A DNA stretch of 64,000 bases, taken from contig NZ_JASOKT010000001.1 in the NCBI RefSeq assembly GCF_030216305.1, positions 1-64,000 of the forward strand. Reading direction: 5' to 3'. Both the position numbers and the translations under genes were made by a program. Positions 9,217-18,438 of the stretch are shown here, piece after piece (position 1 is the first letter of the stretch; the number at the start of each line of letters is the position of its first letter). The notes under the pieces are model-generated. The model was not told the origin of the DNA, did not search any database, and saw only the letters and a program-made list of their open reading frames with translations. Source of the stretch: Actinotignum timonense (lineage in GTDB: Bacteria; Actinomycetota; Actinomycetes; Actinomycetales; Actinomycetaceae).

Positions 9217-9222
9217 TACCAT
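9217..9222 (+). promoter_or_regulatory. Leaderless promoter, -10 box
   Basis: TACCAT, 6 nt before ATG 9229 (TANNNT-N6-ATG). Transcription would start at or next to the start codon; there is no Shine-Dalgarno sequence. Confidence 0.6.
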
Positions 9223-9228
9223 GGGTGC

Positions 9229-10146
9229 ATGACCCTTTCTGCTTTCTGGAGGAACCAGGTGCGCCTGGGCGCTGCCGCCCCGGCCGGATACGCCGCCGCG
9301 CGCGCCGCTGAGAAACTGCTCTCCCGGCAGCCCGCGCCCTCCTGGCAACGTACCGCGAAAGACGGGCGGAGCGTGAGTTTGCGGGAAGGCCCGGTTGCGG
9401 TGGCGGGTATTACCGCGGGCTGCGCGGCGGGGGCACTGCTCTCCGGAGGCAGCTGCTCGGCCGGTCCGGTTATCGCGGCGCTCAGCGGCGGGCTGGCCGG
9501 ATATATTGACGATTTTTACGAGGGTGCATTTTCGCGTACCTCCAAAGGACTGCGCGGCCACCTCGGGGCACTCTCCCGGGGCCACCTAACCTCAGGTGCG
9601 CTGAAAATAGTGATTATCGGGGCGGGTGCGGCCCTGGCCGCGCGCTTCCCGGGCGCTGCCAGCGTTTCTTGCACTAAAGCTTCGCGCGCCACGGCCTCTC
9701 GCGGCAACGTCTCTCACCGCACTTCCTCTCCGGCCCGGCAGCTCGCGCTCCACGCCGAACGCACCATTCTTATTGCCGCCACCGCGAATCTTATTAATCT
9801 CCTCGACCTCGCGCCGGGCCGGGCCTGGAAAGGCACCCTCGTCGCCGCGGCTCCCTTCTCCCTGGTCAGCTACCCGCCCGCGGGGCCCGTTGCCGCAGCT
9901 CTGATGGGCACCGGCGCAGCCTGCCTGCCCGAGGACCTCGCCGGCACGGTCATGCTCGGAGATACCGGGGCAAATGCACTGGGCGCAGCCCTGGGCTGGG
10001 CACTGGCCAGCCGCGGCCCGTGGGTGCGGCGCGGGGCGCTGGGCGCCGTCGTCGCCCTTAATATCGCAAGCGAAAAAATATCATTTTCGCGGGTTATCGC
10101 AATCCACCCGTGGCTGCGTGCCCTCGACCAGGCGGGCCGGGCATGA
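9229..10146 (+). CDS. PNPT-family (MraY/WecA-like) glycosyltransferase homologue
   Basis: 305 aa, multi-spanning membrane protein. The Asp-Asp motif GGLAGYIDDFYEG (res. ~87-99), the polyprenyl-phosphate/Mg segment NLINLLDLAPGRAWKG (~184-199) and GDTGANALGAALGW (~244-257) match the DDxxE, NxxNxxDxxxG and GDTGS-type motifs of polyprenyl-phosphate N-acetylhexosamine-1-phosphate transferases. The family makes the first lipid-linked intermediate of wall or surface polymers, but NxxNxxDG is altered here, so substrate and activity are uncertain. Overlaps the MurJ-like flippase gene by 4 nt, suggesting a joint role at a lipid-linked precursor. A Ser/Arg/Thr-rich insertion occurs at ~148-170. Confidence 0.75.
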   Translation: MTLSAFWRNQVRLGAAAPAGYAAARAAEKLLSRQPAPSWQRTAKDGRSVSLREGPVAVAGITAGCAAGALLSGGSCSAGPVIAALSGGLAGYIDDFYEGAFSRTSKGLRGHLGALSRGHLTSGALKIVIIGAGAALAARFPGAASVSCTKASRATASRGNVSHRTSSPARQLALHAERTILIAATANLINLLDLAPGRAWKGTLVAAAPFSLVSYPPAGPVAAALMGTGAACLPEDLAGTVMLGDTGANALGAALGWALASRGPWVRRGALGAVVALNIASEKISFSRVIAIHPWLRALDQAGRA

Positions 10147-11783
10147 AAAAAGTTCTCGGAACGGCACTCGGAGCAGCCGGAACCATAGCGATTCTCACCC
10201 TGCTTTCGCGTGCCATGGGCTTCGTGCGCGCCTGGGTGCAAAACGGGGCGCTGGGGGACTCACTCGCCGGGGAAGCGTATTCAACGGCGAATACCGTCCC
10301 GAATGTACTTTTCGAAATCGCGGCCGGCGGGGCCCTGGCCGCCGCGGTTATCCCGCTGGTCTCCGGGTTCCTGGCGAAAGCCCTCGCCGCGGAAGTCTCC
10401 CGCACCGCATCCGCCCTGCTCACCTGGGTGCTCGCCATCGGAATTCCGGTGGCCGGACTAGTGACCCTGGGCGCCCACCCCATTATGGAGGTGCTCCTGG
10501 GGGCGGATTCGCCGGCGGCCAGCGTGGATTTCGCCGCCACGCTGCTGCGGATTTTCGCCTGGCAAATACCGCTCTACGGACTCTCGGTGGTGTGCACGGG
10601 GCTATTGCAGGCACATAAAAAATTCGTGCTTCCCGCCCTCGCCCCGCTGCTGTCCTCCGTCACGGTTATTATTACGTTCCTTATTTTCACGGAACTAGCC
10701 GCCGGTAACCAGCACGATCCGGCCCGCATATCCCGCACCGCCCTCTACGTGCTGGCCTGGGGCACCACGGCGGGAGTGGCGGTTTTTTCGCTGCCCCAGC
10801 TCATCCCGGTGCTGCGGCGCATGACGCTGCGGCCCACCTTCCGTTTCCCGCCCGGGGTGGGGCGGCGTGCGCTACGGCTGAGCGGGGCCGGGCTGGCCGG
10901 CCTGCTCGCCCAGCAGATTCAAATCATCGCGGTTATGCTTTTCGCCAATGCGCGTGGCGACGTGGGAACCTACCCGGTTTTCACGTTCGCGAACCAGCTC
11001 TATATGGTTCCTTACGCGGTGCTGGCCGTCCCCATTGCCACCGCGGTGTTCCCGCGCCTGGCCGAAGCTGCCGCGATTCCCGGACGGCCGGGCCTGGCCC
11101 GTATTACCGCCCGTTCCTCTCGACTCGTTTTCGATATTGGCTTGCTGTGCGTGGCACTGCTGGTGGCGGTGGCGGAACCCGCCCAGGCGCTGTTCGCGGT
11201 GGCGCGCCCGGTGGCCCATATGGATATTGCCATGCTGGCCATGGCCCCGGCCCTCCTCGGCTACGCCTTTATTTACCACGGTTCGCGGGTGCTTTACGCG
11301 GTGGAGGCGGCCCGCGCGGTCATTATCGTCAATTCGGCGGCGTGGTTCAGCGTTGTGATGGTGCTCATCGGCGCGGCCGGCCTGGGGGTGCGCGGGCGCA
11401 CCGAGGTCCTCATCAGTATTGGTGCGGCGATGTCCGTGGGTATGACGATAGGCGGCATCGGCCATATCTTCGCGATCCGGCGCGCGGTGGGCCCCGGGGC
11501 GCTGCGCGGCGTGGGCTATTCCCTACGTATCGTGCTTCCGGCCGCGGTACTTGCGGGCGGAGCCGGATACGCCACCGGGCGCGGGATATTACGCTGGTGG
11601 GGCGAAGGTGCCCTGGGCGCGCTGGGAGCAACCGCCGCGGCCGGCGCACTCACCCTCGCCATCGGGGGAGTAGCGCTCTACCTGGTGGACCGGCGCGCGC
11701 TACGTTTGGCGCGTGACGCAGAGGCGCCGTCGACCCAAGAAATGCCGGCCATTGCCGTGGCCCTCGACGAAGCGAATGCATAA
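10143..11783 (+). CDS. murJ: MurJ/MviN-like lipid II flippase
   Basis: 546 aa from ATG 10143, which overlaps the stop of the previous gene (ATGA). Hydrophobic throughout, with about 14 membrane helices; the N-terminal SRAMGFVRAWVQNGALG, then AYSTANTVPNVLFEIAAGGALAAAVIP, is typical of the MOP-superfamily MurJ family. Expected to flip lipid-linked wall precursors across the membrane. Actinobacteria often have more than one MurJ-like protein (the main one near the origin with a pseudokinase tail); this copy lacks such a tail, so it could be the paralogue that serves the upstream glycosyltransferase. Confidence 0.85.
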   Translation: MKKVLGTALGAAGTIAILTLLSRAMGFVRAWVQNGALGDSLAGEAYSTANTVPNVLFEIAAGGALAAAVIPLVSGFLAKALAAEVSRTASALLTWVLAIGIPVAGLVTLGAHPIMEVLLGADSPAASVDFAATLLRIFAWQIPLYGLSVVCTGLLQAHKKFVLPALAPLLSSVTVIITFLIFTELAAGNQHDPARISRTALYVLAWGTTAGVAVFSLPQLIPVLRRMTLRPTFRFPPGVGRRALRLSGAGLAGLLAQQIQIIAVMLFANARGDVGTYPVFTFANQLYMVPYAVLAVPIATAVFPRLAEAAAIPGRPGLARITARSSRLVFDIGLLCVALLVAVAEPAQALFAVARPVAHMDIAMLAMAPALLGYAFIYHGSRVLYAVEAARAVIIVNSAAWFSVVMVLIGAAGLGVRGRTEVLISIGAAMSVGMTIGGIGHIFAIRRAVGPGALRGVGYSLRIVLPAAVLAGGAGYATGRGILRWWGEGALGALGATAAAGALTLAIGGVALYLVDRRALRLARDAEAPSTQEMPAIAVALDEANA

Positions 11784-11870
11784 CGGCCCGGCCGCAGCGC
11801 GCACGCACCCGCACGCATGGACGCACGCAACCGCCTGCACCCACCCGTCCCGCGAAGGAAAGGAAAGACA

Positions 11871-12461
11871 ATGAACCTCGAGCTCAGCGATGAGTACCGC
11901 CCCGAGCATATGCGGCGCCTGGAGCGGCGCAGCATACTCGAATCGCCTTTTATTAACGTCTACGAAGACACGGTGGAACTACCCAGCGTGGGGGCGCGGA
12001 TGGAGCGCTATTGGGTGGAGCACCGTGACGCGGTTGCGGTACTCGCGGTACGGAATAGCGGCGACGGCGCAGCTGAAGAAGTGCTCCTCATCCGCCAGTA
12101 TCGGATCCCGGTCCGCTCGCTCCTGTGGGAAATTCCCGCCGGTATTCTTGATATTGAGGGTGAGGATCCCGCGGATGCCGCCCGGCGTGAACTACGCGAA
12201 GAAACGGATTATGAGGCCGGGAACCTGGAGTTCCTCACCAGCTTCTACACCTCGCCAGGTTTCACCAATGAACATATGACGGTGTATCTCACCCGCGATC
12301 CGGCTCCGGCCGCAAGCACCTTCGCCCGCGAGGATGAAGAGGCAGAAATCGAGGCGCGGTGGGTGCCGCTCGCCCGGGTGCGCGAGGCGATACTGGCTGG
12401 GCGGCTCGGCAATCCGCAGCTGGTGGCCGCGGTACTCGCCTACCTGGCGCGCAGCGCTTAG
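11871..12461 (+). CDS. NUDIX hydrolase, ADP-ribose pyrophosphatase type
   Basis: 196 aa, ATG 11871 behind AAGGAAAGG. NUDIX box GILDIEGEDPADAARRELRE then ET (res. ~90-111) fits GX5EX7REUXEE. The preceding LIRQYRIPVRSLLWEIPAG is characteristic of ADP-ribose pyrophosphatases, which hydrolyse ADP-ribose to AMP and ribose-5-phosphate. M. tuberculosis Rv1700 occupies the equivalent position after mctB and pyrG; pyrG is missing here and the glycosyltransferase/MurJ pair stands in its place. Confidence 0.92.
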   Translation: MNLELSDEYRPEHMRRLERRSILESPFINVYEDTVELPSVGARMERYWVEHRDAVAVLAVRNSGDGAAEEVLLIRQYRIPVRSLLWEIPAGILDIEGEDPADAARRELREETDYEAGNLEFLTSFYTSPGFTNEHMTVYLTRDPAPAASTFAREDEEAEIEARWVPLARVREAILAGRLGNPQLVAAVLAYLARSA

Positions 12462-12698
12462 CCACGGGCGTAACCCGCGCGCACGGCGGGCAGGCACCGG
12501 CAAGCTTGCGCCTTTTTGCGTCCGGTTAGGCTGTCCAAACTAGATTACGCAACGCCCGTGTTGTTTAATTGGATGGCGAGGTCCTAGATATAGCAGGCCG
12601 GCACGTGATAAAGCAGCGGTGGGCAATGCGGGGGAGCCTCGGGCTACGGCCCAGGATTCCGAGCAGCGCTCCCGGATGCTTGGTGAAGGTGGAGAACA
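12462..12698. other. Intergenic region before sufR
   Basis: 237 nt between the NUDIX gene and sufR. It should carry the suf promoter and the SufR operator. I see TAGATA/TATAGC near 12584-12592 as possible -10 elements but no clear operator palindrome and no terminator. Confidence 0.4.
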
Positions 12699-13409
12699 GT
12701 GGAAGGGGTGGTGATCCAGATGGCAGAGGAAGAAAGCGCAGGGATCCGCCCCCGGGAAGAAACAACCCGCGAAGGAATTCTGCGCCTCATTATGGAACGC
12801 GGGCCCATTAGTGCCGCGGAACTGGCCCAGCTGGCTATTCTCACTCCGGCCGGGGTGCGCCGGCATTTAGTGGCGCTCGAAGATGCCGGTGCGATCACCG
12901 AATGCGAAAAACCCGGGCAGCGCGAGGCACGAGCCGGGCGCCCGGCCCGCTATTACGTGGCGACCGATACCGGGCAGAACGCCGGGGCAACCTCGTATCA
13001 CACCATGGCGAATGCCGCCCTTGATTTTCTGCGCGAAAATCTGGGGGAGGCCGGGGTGGAGGAATTTGCGCGGCGGCGGGAACGGTCCCTGGTGGCGCGT
13101 TACCGCGATGCGCTCGGGGATACCGAAAATCCCGCGGAGCGGTTGCGCCGCCTGGCGCGAGCCCTCACCCACGATGGCTACGCCGCGTCGGTTCGCGATG
13201 TTCCGGGCACGCAGGATGGGCCGCGCCAGATGATTCAGTTGTGCCAGGGACGCTGCCCCCTGCGCGACGTCGCCACACACCATCACTTTTTATGCGCGGC
13301 GGAAACCCGCGCTTTTCACGAACTACTCGGGGTTCCCGTGCAACGCCTGGCAACCATTGCATCCGGGAGCCACGTGTGCACGGTGACGCTGCACGCTGAC
13401 AGCGTTTAA
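12699..13409 (+). CDS. sufR: Fe-S dependent transcriptional regulator SufR
   Basis: 236 aa from GTG 12699 (AAGGTGGAG 6 nt upstream); GTG 12711 and ATG 12720 are possible alternatives. An N-terminal winged helix (res. ~25-75, TREGILRLIMERGPISAAEL) is followed by a C-terminal domain with Cys182, Cys186, Cys199 and Cys227 (CQGRC and HHHFLC), the C-X3-C-X12-C pattern that holds the sensing cluster in SufR. It heads the suf operon, 15 nt before sufB, as Rv1460 does. By family it represses the operon when its cluster is loaded; the region 12462-12698 should hold the operator. Confidence 0.92.
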   Translation: MEGVVIQMAEEESAGIRPREETTREGILRLIMERGPISAAELAQLAILTPAGVRRHLVALEDAGAITECEKPGQREARAGRPARYYVATDTGQNAGATSYHTMANAALDFLRENLGEAGVEEFARRRERSLVARYRDALGDTENPAERLRRLARALTHDGYAASVRDVPGTQDGPRQMIQLCQGRCPLRDVATHHHFLCAAETRAFHELLGVPVQRLATIASGSHVCTVTLHADSV

Positions 13410-13424
13410 ATCGGGAGGAAACAC

Positions 13425-14876
13425 ATGGCACAAACACGGCACGAGGCAGCAATTGCGGAGGCCGTGGCGCAGCAGGAACACGTGATCGCGAACCTGTCCG
13501 GCGCCTATGAATTTGGGTGGCACGATACCGATACCGCCGGGGCGCACGCGCGCCGCGGTCTGGATGAGGGCGTGGTGCGCGCGATTAGCGCGGCGAAAAA
13601 AGAACCGGAATGGATGCTCAAGCGGCGCCTGCGTGCCCTACGTCTCTTCGAGAAACGCCCCATGCCCACCTGGGGAGCCGATCTTTCCGGGATCAACTTC
13701 GATGACTTCAAATACTTCGTGCGGGCAACCGACCGCCAGGTCACCGATTGGAATGACCTCCCCCCGGAAATCAAAAACACCTACGACCGGCTCGGCATCC
13801 CGGAAGCGGAAAAAGAACGCCTGGTGGCCGGGGTGGCTGCACAGTACGAATCCGAGGTGGTGTACAACTCGATTCGTGCGGACCTGGAAGAACAGGGCGT
13901 TATTTTCGTCGATACTGATACCGCACTGCGCGAGCACGAGGACCTGGTGCGCGAATACTTCGGCACCGTAATCCCGGCCGGGGATAATAAATTCGCCTCC
14001 CTCAATACCGCGGTGTGGTCGGGTGGTTCCTTCATTTACGTGCCGAAGAATGTGCACGTGGATATCCCCTTGCAGGCGTACTTCCGTATCAATACCCAGG
14101 CGATGGGCCAGTTCGAACGCACCCTCATTATTTGTGATGAGGGCTCCTACGTGCATTACGTGGAAGGTTGCACCGCGCCGATCTACTCCGAGGATTCCCT
14201 CCACGCCGCTATCGTGGAAATCATCGTGAAGAAGAATGCCCACTGCCGCTACACCACCATCCAGAACTGGTCGAATAACGTGCTCAACCTCGTGACCCAG
14301 CGCGCGACCGTGGCCGAAGGCGCCACGATGGAATGGGTGGATGGTAATATTGGCTCGCGCCTGAATATGAAGTACCCGGCCTGTGTGCTCCTGGGCGAAC
14401 ACGCCCACGGGGAAGCGCTCTCCGCGGCCTTCTCCGGCCCGGGCCAGCATCAGGATACCGGCGCGAAAATGCAGCACCTGGCCCCGAATACCACCTCCTC
14501 GATTGTGTCGAAGTCAATTTCGCGCGGGGGTGGGCGCTCCTCCTACCGCGGCCTCGTGCAGGTCTCGGAAGATGCCCGCGGCTCGAAATCCAATGTGGTG
14601 TGCGACGCTCTGCTCGTGGACGATATCTCCCGCACCGATACCTACCCCTACGTGGATGTGCGTACGGACGACGTCGAAATGGGGCACGAAGCCACCGTGA
14701 CGAAGGTGAGCGAAGAACAGCTCTTCTACCTCATGCAACGCGGCCTGTCCGAACAAGAAGCCATGGGGATGATCGTGCGCGGCTTCGTGGAGCCCATCGC
14801 CCGCGAACTGCCCATGGAATACGCACTTGAACTCAATCGTCTTATTGATCTGCAAATGGAAGGGAGTGTGGGCTAA
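13425..14876 (+). CDS. sufB: Fe-S cluster scaffold protein SufB
   Basis: 483 aa. SufB of the SufBC2D complex, on which Fe-S clusters are built. Conserved segments: [22 protein letters not shown] (res. ~64-85, split over two blocks), [61 protein letters not shown] and the C-terminal [20 protein letters not shown]. Intact and uninterrupted: unlike the mycobacterial protein it carries no intein. GGGAGG ribosome binding site at 13413-13418. The stop overlaps the sufD start (TAATG). Confidence 0.97.
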   Translation: MAQTRHEAAIAEAVAQQEHVIANLSGAYEFGWHDTDTAGAHARRGLDEGVVRAISAAKKEPEWMLKRRLRALRLFEKRPMPTWGADLSGINFDDFKYFVRATDRQVTDWNDLPPEIKNTYDRLGIPEAEKERLVAGVAAQYESEVVYNSIRADLEEQGVIFVDTDTALREHEDLVREYFGTVIPAGDNKFASLNTAVWSGGSFIYVPKNVHVDIPLQAYFRINTQAMGQFERTLIICDEGSYVHYVEGCTAPIYSEDSLHAAIVEIIVKKNAHCRYTTIQNWSNNVLNLVTQRATVAEGATMEWVDGNIGSRLNMKYPACVLLGEHAHGEALSAAFSGPGQHQDTGAKMQHLAPNTTSSIVSKSISRGGGRSSYRGLVQVSEDARGSKSNVVCDALLVDDISRTDTYPYVDVRTDDVEMGHEATVTKVSEEQLFYLMQRGLSEQEAMGMIVRGFVEPIARELPMEYALELNRLIDLQMEGSVG

Positions 14877-16057
14877 TGGTCAGTACTGATCATTCCCAGG
14901 CGGTGCTGGCAGACGAAGGATTCCATACCGCGCACGCCGACCGCTCGGACCGTTTCGCCTCCTTCAACCCGGAGGAGTTCCCGATTCCGCGCGGAACCGG
15001 GGAGGAAGAAGACTGGCGTTTCACGCCGATGGACCGGGTCGCCCCGTTCATTCATAACGTGGAGGGCGTGCGCGATGCCACCGTGACCGCCACCGTGGTA
15101 GGTGGGGCACGCGTGGAAGAAGTGGACCGCAGCGATCCGCGCCTGGGCACGGTGGGGAAACCCGATGACCGCGCGGCCGCCCTCGCCTGGTCAGCTTTCC
15201 AGCGTGCGCATATCGTGACTCTTGACGGAAGCGAGCACGCGGACGTCGTCGCCATTATTAACGGGGAAGGGAAACTGAGCGTTGCTCACACCCTCATCAC
15301 CGCGGCCCCGGAGGCCAGCGGTACCGTGGTGCTCGAGCACACCGGCAGCGGCGACCTCACGGAAACCGTGGAAATTGAGGTGGGAGCGCACGCGGATCTC
15401 ACCGTTGTGTCCGTGCAGGAACAAGAACGCTGCGCGTCCCAGCATTCCGCCCAGCGGATCCGGGTGGGTGAAGGCGCGAAATTCCGGCATATCGTGGTGA
15501 CCATCGGCGGGGATCTCATCCGCATGACCACCGCGTGCGAGCTGGAAGGGGAGCATTCTGATACCGAACTGCTGGGCGCTTATATCACCGAAAGCCACCA
15601 GCATCACGAACACCGGATTTTCGTGGATCACGTGGCCCCGCATTGCAAATCGCGAGCCACCTACAAGGGTGCGCTCCAGGGCGATGAGGCGCATTCGGTG
15701 TGGATCGGGGATGTGCTGATTCGGGCTCAGGCCGCCCAGACCGATACGTATGAACTCAACCGCAACCTGGTGCTCACCGAAGGCGCCAAGGCCGATTCGG
15801 TGCCCAATCTGGAGATCCTCACCGGGGATATTGCCGGAGCCGGGCACGCCTCAGCCACCGGGCGCTTTGATGATGAGCAGCTCTTCTACCTCATGGCCCG
15901 CGGCATCCCCGCGGACGTGGCGCGCCGCCTGGTGGTGCGCGGTTTCTTCGCGGAATTGGTGGAACAGATCGAAGTGGATTCGGTGCGCACCAAGCTCATG
16001 GACGCTATCGAACGCGAACTCGATTTGGCCGATGCCGGAAGCGGGGAGGAGGCATGA
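14876..16057 (+). CDS. sufD: Fe-S cluster assembly protein SufD
   Basis: 393 aa. Beta-helix partner of SufB. HQHHEHRIFVDHVAPHCKSR (res. ~241-260) and EEQ/DDEQLFYLMARGIPADVARR near the C-terminus are typical of SufD; the conserved His in this segment takes part in cluster assembly at the SufB-SufD interface. ATG overlaps the sufB stop and the gene overlaps the Rieske gene by 4 nt (ATGA). Confidence 0.95.
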   Translation: MVSTDHSQAVLADEGFHTAHADRSDRFASFNPEEFPIPRGTGEEEDWRFTPMDRVAPFIHNVEGVRDATVTATVVGGARVEEVDRSDPRLGTVGKPDDRAAALAWSAFQRAHIVTLDGSEHADVVAIINGEGKLSVAHTLITAAPEASGTVVLEHTGSGDLTETVEIEVGAHADLTVVSVQEQERCASQHSAQRIRVGEGAKFRHIVVTIGGDLIRMTTACELEGEHSDTELLGAYITESHQHHEHRIFVDHVAPHCKSRATYKGALQGDEAHSVWIGDVLIRAQAAQTDTYELNRNLVLTEGAKADSVPNLEILTGDIAGAGHASATGRFDDEQLFYLMARGIPADVARRLVVRGFFAELVEQIEVDSVRTKLMDAIERELDLADAGSGEEA

Positions 16058-16401
16058 GCTGGCAGCAGGTGTGCACCACCGCGGATCTCGAGCCGGAAAG
16101 CGCTCTGAGTGTGGAAGTCCGCGCTGCTAGCGGCGCCGTCGTACCCGTATGTATCGCACGCGACTGCCACGGAACCTGGCACGCCGTGGGCGATATCTGC
16201 ACCCATGAAGACGTCAACCTCAGCGACGGCGAAGTTTTTGATACCACAATCGAATGCCCCAAACACGGGGCGGAATTCGACCTGTGTTCCGGGCGTGCCC
16301 TCACGCTCCCGGCGGTCACCCCCGTGCCCGTCTACCCCTTGACCTGCGATAATGACGGCCGCGTTTTTATTGACGTGGACACAACACCTGAGGAGAAGTA
16401 A
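16054..16401 (+). CDS. Rieske-type [2Fe-2S] ferredoxin in the suf operon
   Basis: 115 aa. Two-cysteine, two-histidine Rieske site: CTHEDVNL (res. ~49-56) and CPKHGAEFDL (~69-78), i.e. C-X-H-X16-C-X2-H. Similar to the small subunit of non-haem dioxygenases and to nitrite reductase NirD-like ferredoxins, but here it is translationally coupled on both sides between sufD and sufC, as in many actinobacterial suf operons. Probably an electron carrier or cluster acceptor for the Suf machine; the actual partner is unknown. Confidence 0.92.
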   Translation: MSWQQVCTTADLEPESALSVEVRAASGAVVPVCIARDCHGTWHAVGDICTHEDVNLSDGEVFDTTIECPKHGAEFDLCSGRALTLPAVTPVPVYPLTCDNDGRVFIDVDTTPEEK

Positions 16402-17162
16402 TGGCTACTCTCGATATTATTGATCTGCACGCCTCGGTCATCACCCCCGAAGGCCCCAAACCGATTCTGCACGGCGTCAATTTGCATATTGGCGATAATG
16501 AAATCCACGCGATTATGGGCCCGAATGGCTCGGGTAAATCGACCACGGCCTACGCGCTGGCCGGGCATCCCTCCTATGAGATCACCTCCGGGCAGGTGCT
16601 GCTCGACGGCGTGGATATTACCGATATGACCGCCGATGAACGCGCCCGCGAGGGGCTTTTCCTCGCCATGCAGTACCCGGTGGAAGTCCCCGGCGTTTCC
16701 GTCTCGAATTTCTTGCGCACCGCGAAAACCGCGATTGACGGGGAAGCTCCCAAGCTGCGCGAATGGTCCCAGGCGCTACGCAAAGTCACGGAAAAACTGC
16801 GGGTAGACGCCGATTTTATTAAGCGCGATCTCAATGTGGGCTTCTCCGGTGGCGAAAAGAAACGCACCGAAGTGCTCCAGATGGAATTGCTGGAACCCAA
16901 GATCGCCGTGCTGGATGAAACGGATTCCGGCCTGGACGTGGACGCGCTGCGTGTGGTCTCCGAAGGCATCGTGGACGTGCATGAACGCACCGGTAATTCG
17001 CTGCTGCTCATCACCCACTACAACCGGATTTTGCAGTACGTCAAACCCGATTACGTCCACGTTTTTGCCGGCGGCAAGATTGTGCGCACCGGCGGGCCGG
17101 ATCTGGCCAGCGAACTGGAAGCCTCCGGGTACGACAGCTACATCGAAGCGGAGGCGAAGTAG
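16401..17162 (+). CDS. sufC: Fe-S cluster assembly ATPase SufC
   Basis: 253 aa ABC-type ATPase of SufBC2D. Walker A GPNGSGKST (res. ~36-44), SufC-specific signature VGFSGGEKKRTEVLQM (~146-161), Walker B IAVLDETDSGLDVDALR (~168-184) and switch His ITHYNRIL. Starts inside the stop of the Rieske gene (TAATG) and is followed with no gap by sufS. Confidence 0.97.
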   Translation: MATLDIIDLHASVITPEGPKPILHGVNLHIGDNEIHAIMGPNGSGKSTTAYALAGHPSYEITSGQVLLDGVDITDMTADERAREGLFLAMQYPVEVPGVSVSNFLRTAKTAIDGEAPKLREWSQALRKVTEKLRVDADFIKRDLNVGFSGGEKKRTEVLQMELLEPKIAVLDETDSGLDVDALRVVSEGIVDVHERTGNSLLLITHYNRILQYVKPDYVHVFAGGKIVRTGGPDLASELEASGYDSYIEAEAK

Positions 17163-18434
17163 GTGAACGCCGTGCGCCCGCTGGTGGCGCGGGAAGATTT
17201 CCCGATTCTGGCCCGGCCGATGCGCGGGGATCAGGCCCTCGTGTACCTAGATTCCGGGGCGACGGCGCAGCGCCCGCGCGCCGTTCTGGACGCGATGGTG
17301 GATTTTGATACGCGCTCCAACGGGGCGGTCAAGCGCGGGAGCCACCTGCTCGCGGAGGAATCCACCGTGGCCTACGAAGAGGCCCGCGCGAAAGTGGCGG
17401 CTTTCATCGGGGCGGCGCCCCAGGAAATTGTATGGACCAGCGGGAGCACCCAATCCCTCAACCTCCTCGCCTACGCGATCTCGAATGCTACGGCGGGGCG
17501 CGGCTGGGGGAACGCGGATCGTTTCCTGCTGCGCGCTGGTGACGATATCGTGGTCACCCGCGCCGAGCATCACGCGAATCTGCTGCCCTGGCAGGAATTG
17601 TGTGAGCGCACCGGGGCCCGCTTCACGTGGCTTGATCTGGATAGCGAGGGCCGGATTGACCCGGCCACCCTCGCGGTGATCGGGCGGCGCACCCGCATCG
17701 TTGCTTTTACCCATGTCTCGAATGTGACCGGGGCGGTTTCGCCGGTGGCGCAGATCGTGGAGGCGGCCCACGCGGTGGGTGCTTTTACGGTGCTCGATGC
17801 CTGCCAATCCGCGCCGCATCTGCCCGTGAACGTGCGGGAACTTGACGTAGATTTCGCGGCGTTTTCGGGCCATAAAATGTACGGGCCCACCGGGGTGGGG
17901 GTGCTGTACGGGCGTGAAGAACTCCTCGCGGACCTGCCGCCCTACCAATTCGGTGGTTCGATGATCGAACGGGTGACGATGGAAAAAACGCGTTACGCGC
18001 GCCCGCCGGCCCGTTTCGAGGCGGGAAGCCAGCCGGTTACCCAGATCGTGGGCCTCGCGCGGGCGGTGGATTACCTCAGTGCCATCGGCATGGAGAACGT
18101 GGCGCGCTACGAAGATGAGCTGACTGCCCAGCTGCTTGCCGGGCTCGGGCAGATCCCGGGGATCCGGGTGCTCGGCCCGCGCACAGGCGCCGGACGTACC
18201 GGGATCGCGGCTTTTACCGTGGACGGCGTGCACCCGCATGACGTGGGGCAATTCTTGGACGCGCGCGGTATTGCGGTGCGGGTGGGCCACCATTGCGCCC
18301 AGCCGATTCATGATTTCTTCGGGGTGCCGGCTTCGGTGCGCGCCTCCGTGGGGATCTATACAACGAGCTCGGATATTGACGCATTCCTTGATGCGTTGAG
18401 CCAGGTCCGCGGCTATTTCCGGGTGGAAGGATAA
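17163..18434 (+). CDS. sufS: Cysteine desulfurase SufS
   Basis: 423 aa, GTG start directly after the sufC stop. Type II PLP-dependent desulfurase that delivers sulfur from cysteine to SufU. PLP site DFAAFSGHKMYGPTGVGVLYG (Lys of SGHK, res. ~237), RAEHHANLLPWQ and the catalytic cysteine in VRVGHHCAQPIHDFF (~372-386). Family length is ~405-420. Confidence 0.96.
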   Translation: MNAVRPLVAREDFPILARPMRGDQALVYLDSGATAQRPRAVLDAMVDFDTRSNGAVKRGSHLLAEESTVAYEEARAKVAAFIGAAPQEIVWTSGSTQSLNLLAYAISNATAGRGWGNADRFLLRAGDDIVVTRAEHHANLLPWQELCERTGARFTWLDLDSEGRIDPATLAVIGRRTRIVAFTHVSNVTGAVSPVAQIVEAAHAVGAFTVLDACQSAPHLPVNVRELDVDFAAFSGHKMYGPTGVGVLYGREELLADLPPYQFGGSMIERVTMEKTRYARPPARFEAGSQPVTQIVGLARAVDYLSAIGMENVARYEDELTAQLLAGLGQIPGIRVLGPRTGAGRTGIAAFTVDGVHPHDVGQFLDARGIAVRVGHHCAQPIHDFFGVPASVRASVGIYTTSSDIDAFLDALSQVRGYFRVEG

Positions 18435-18438
18435 AAAG

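Noticed and set aside
13425..14876. Intein in SufB, as in mycobacteria
   Set aside because: The protein has normal length and uninterrupted motifs.
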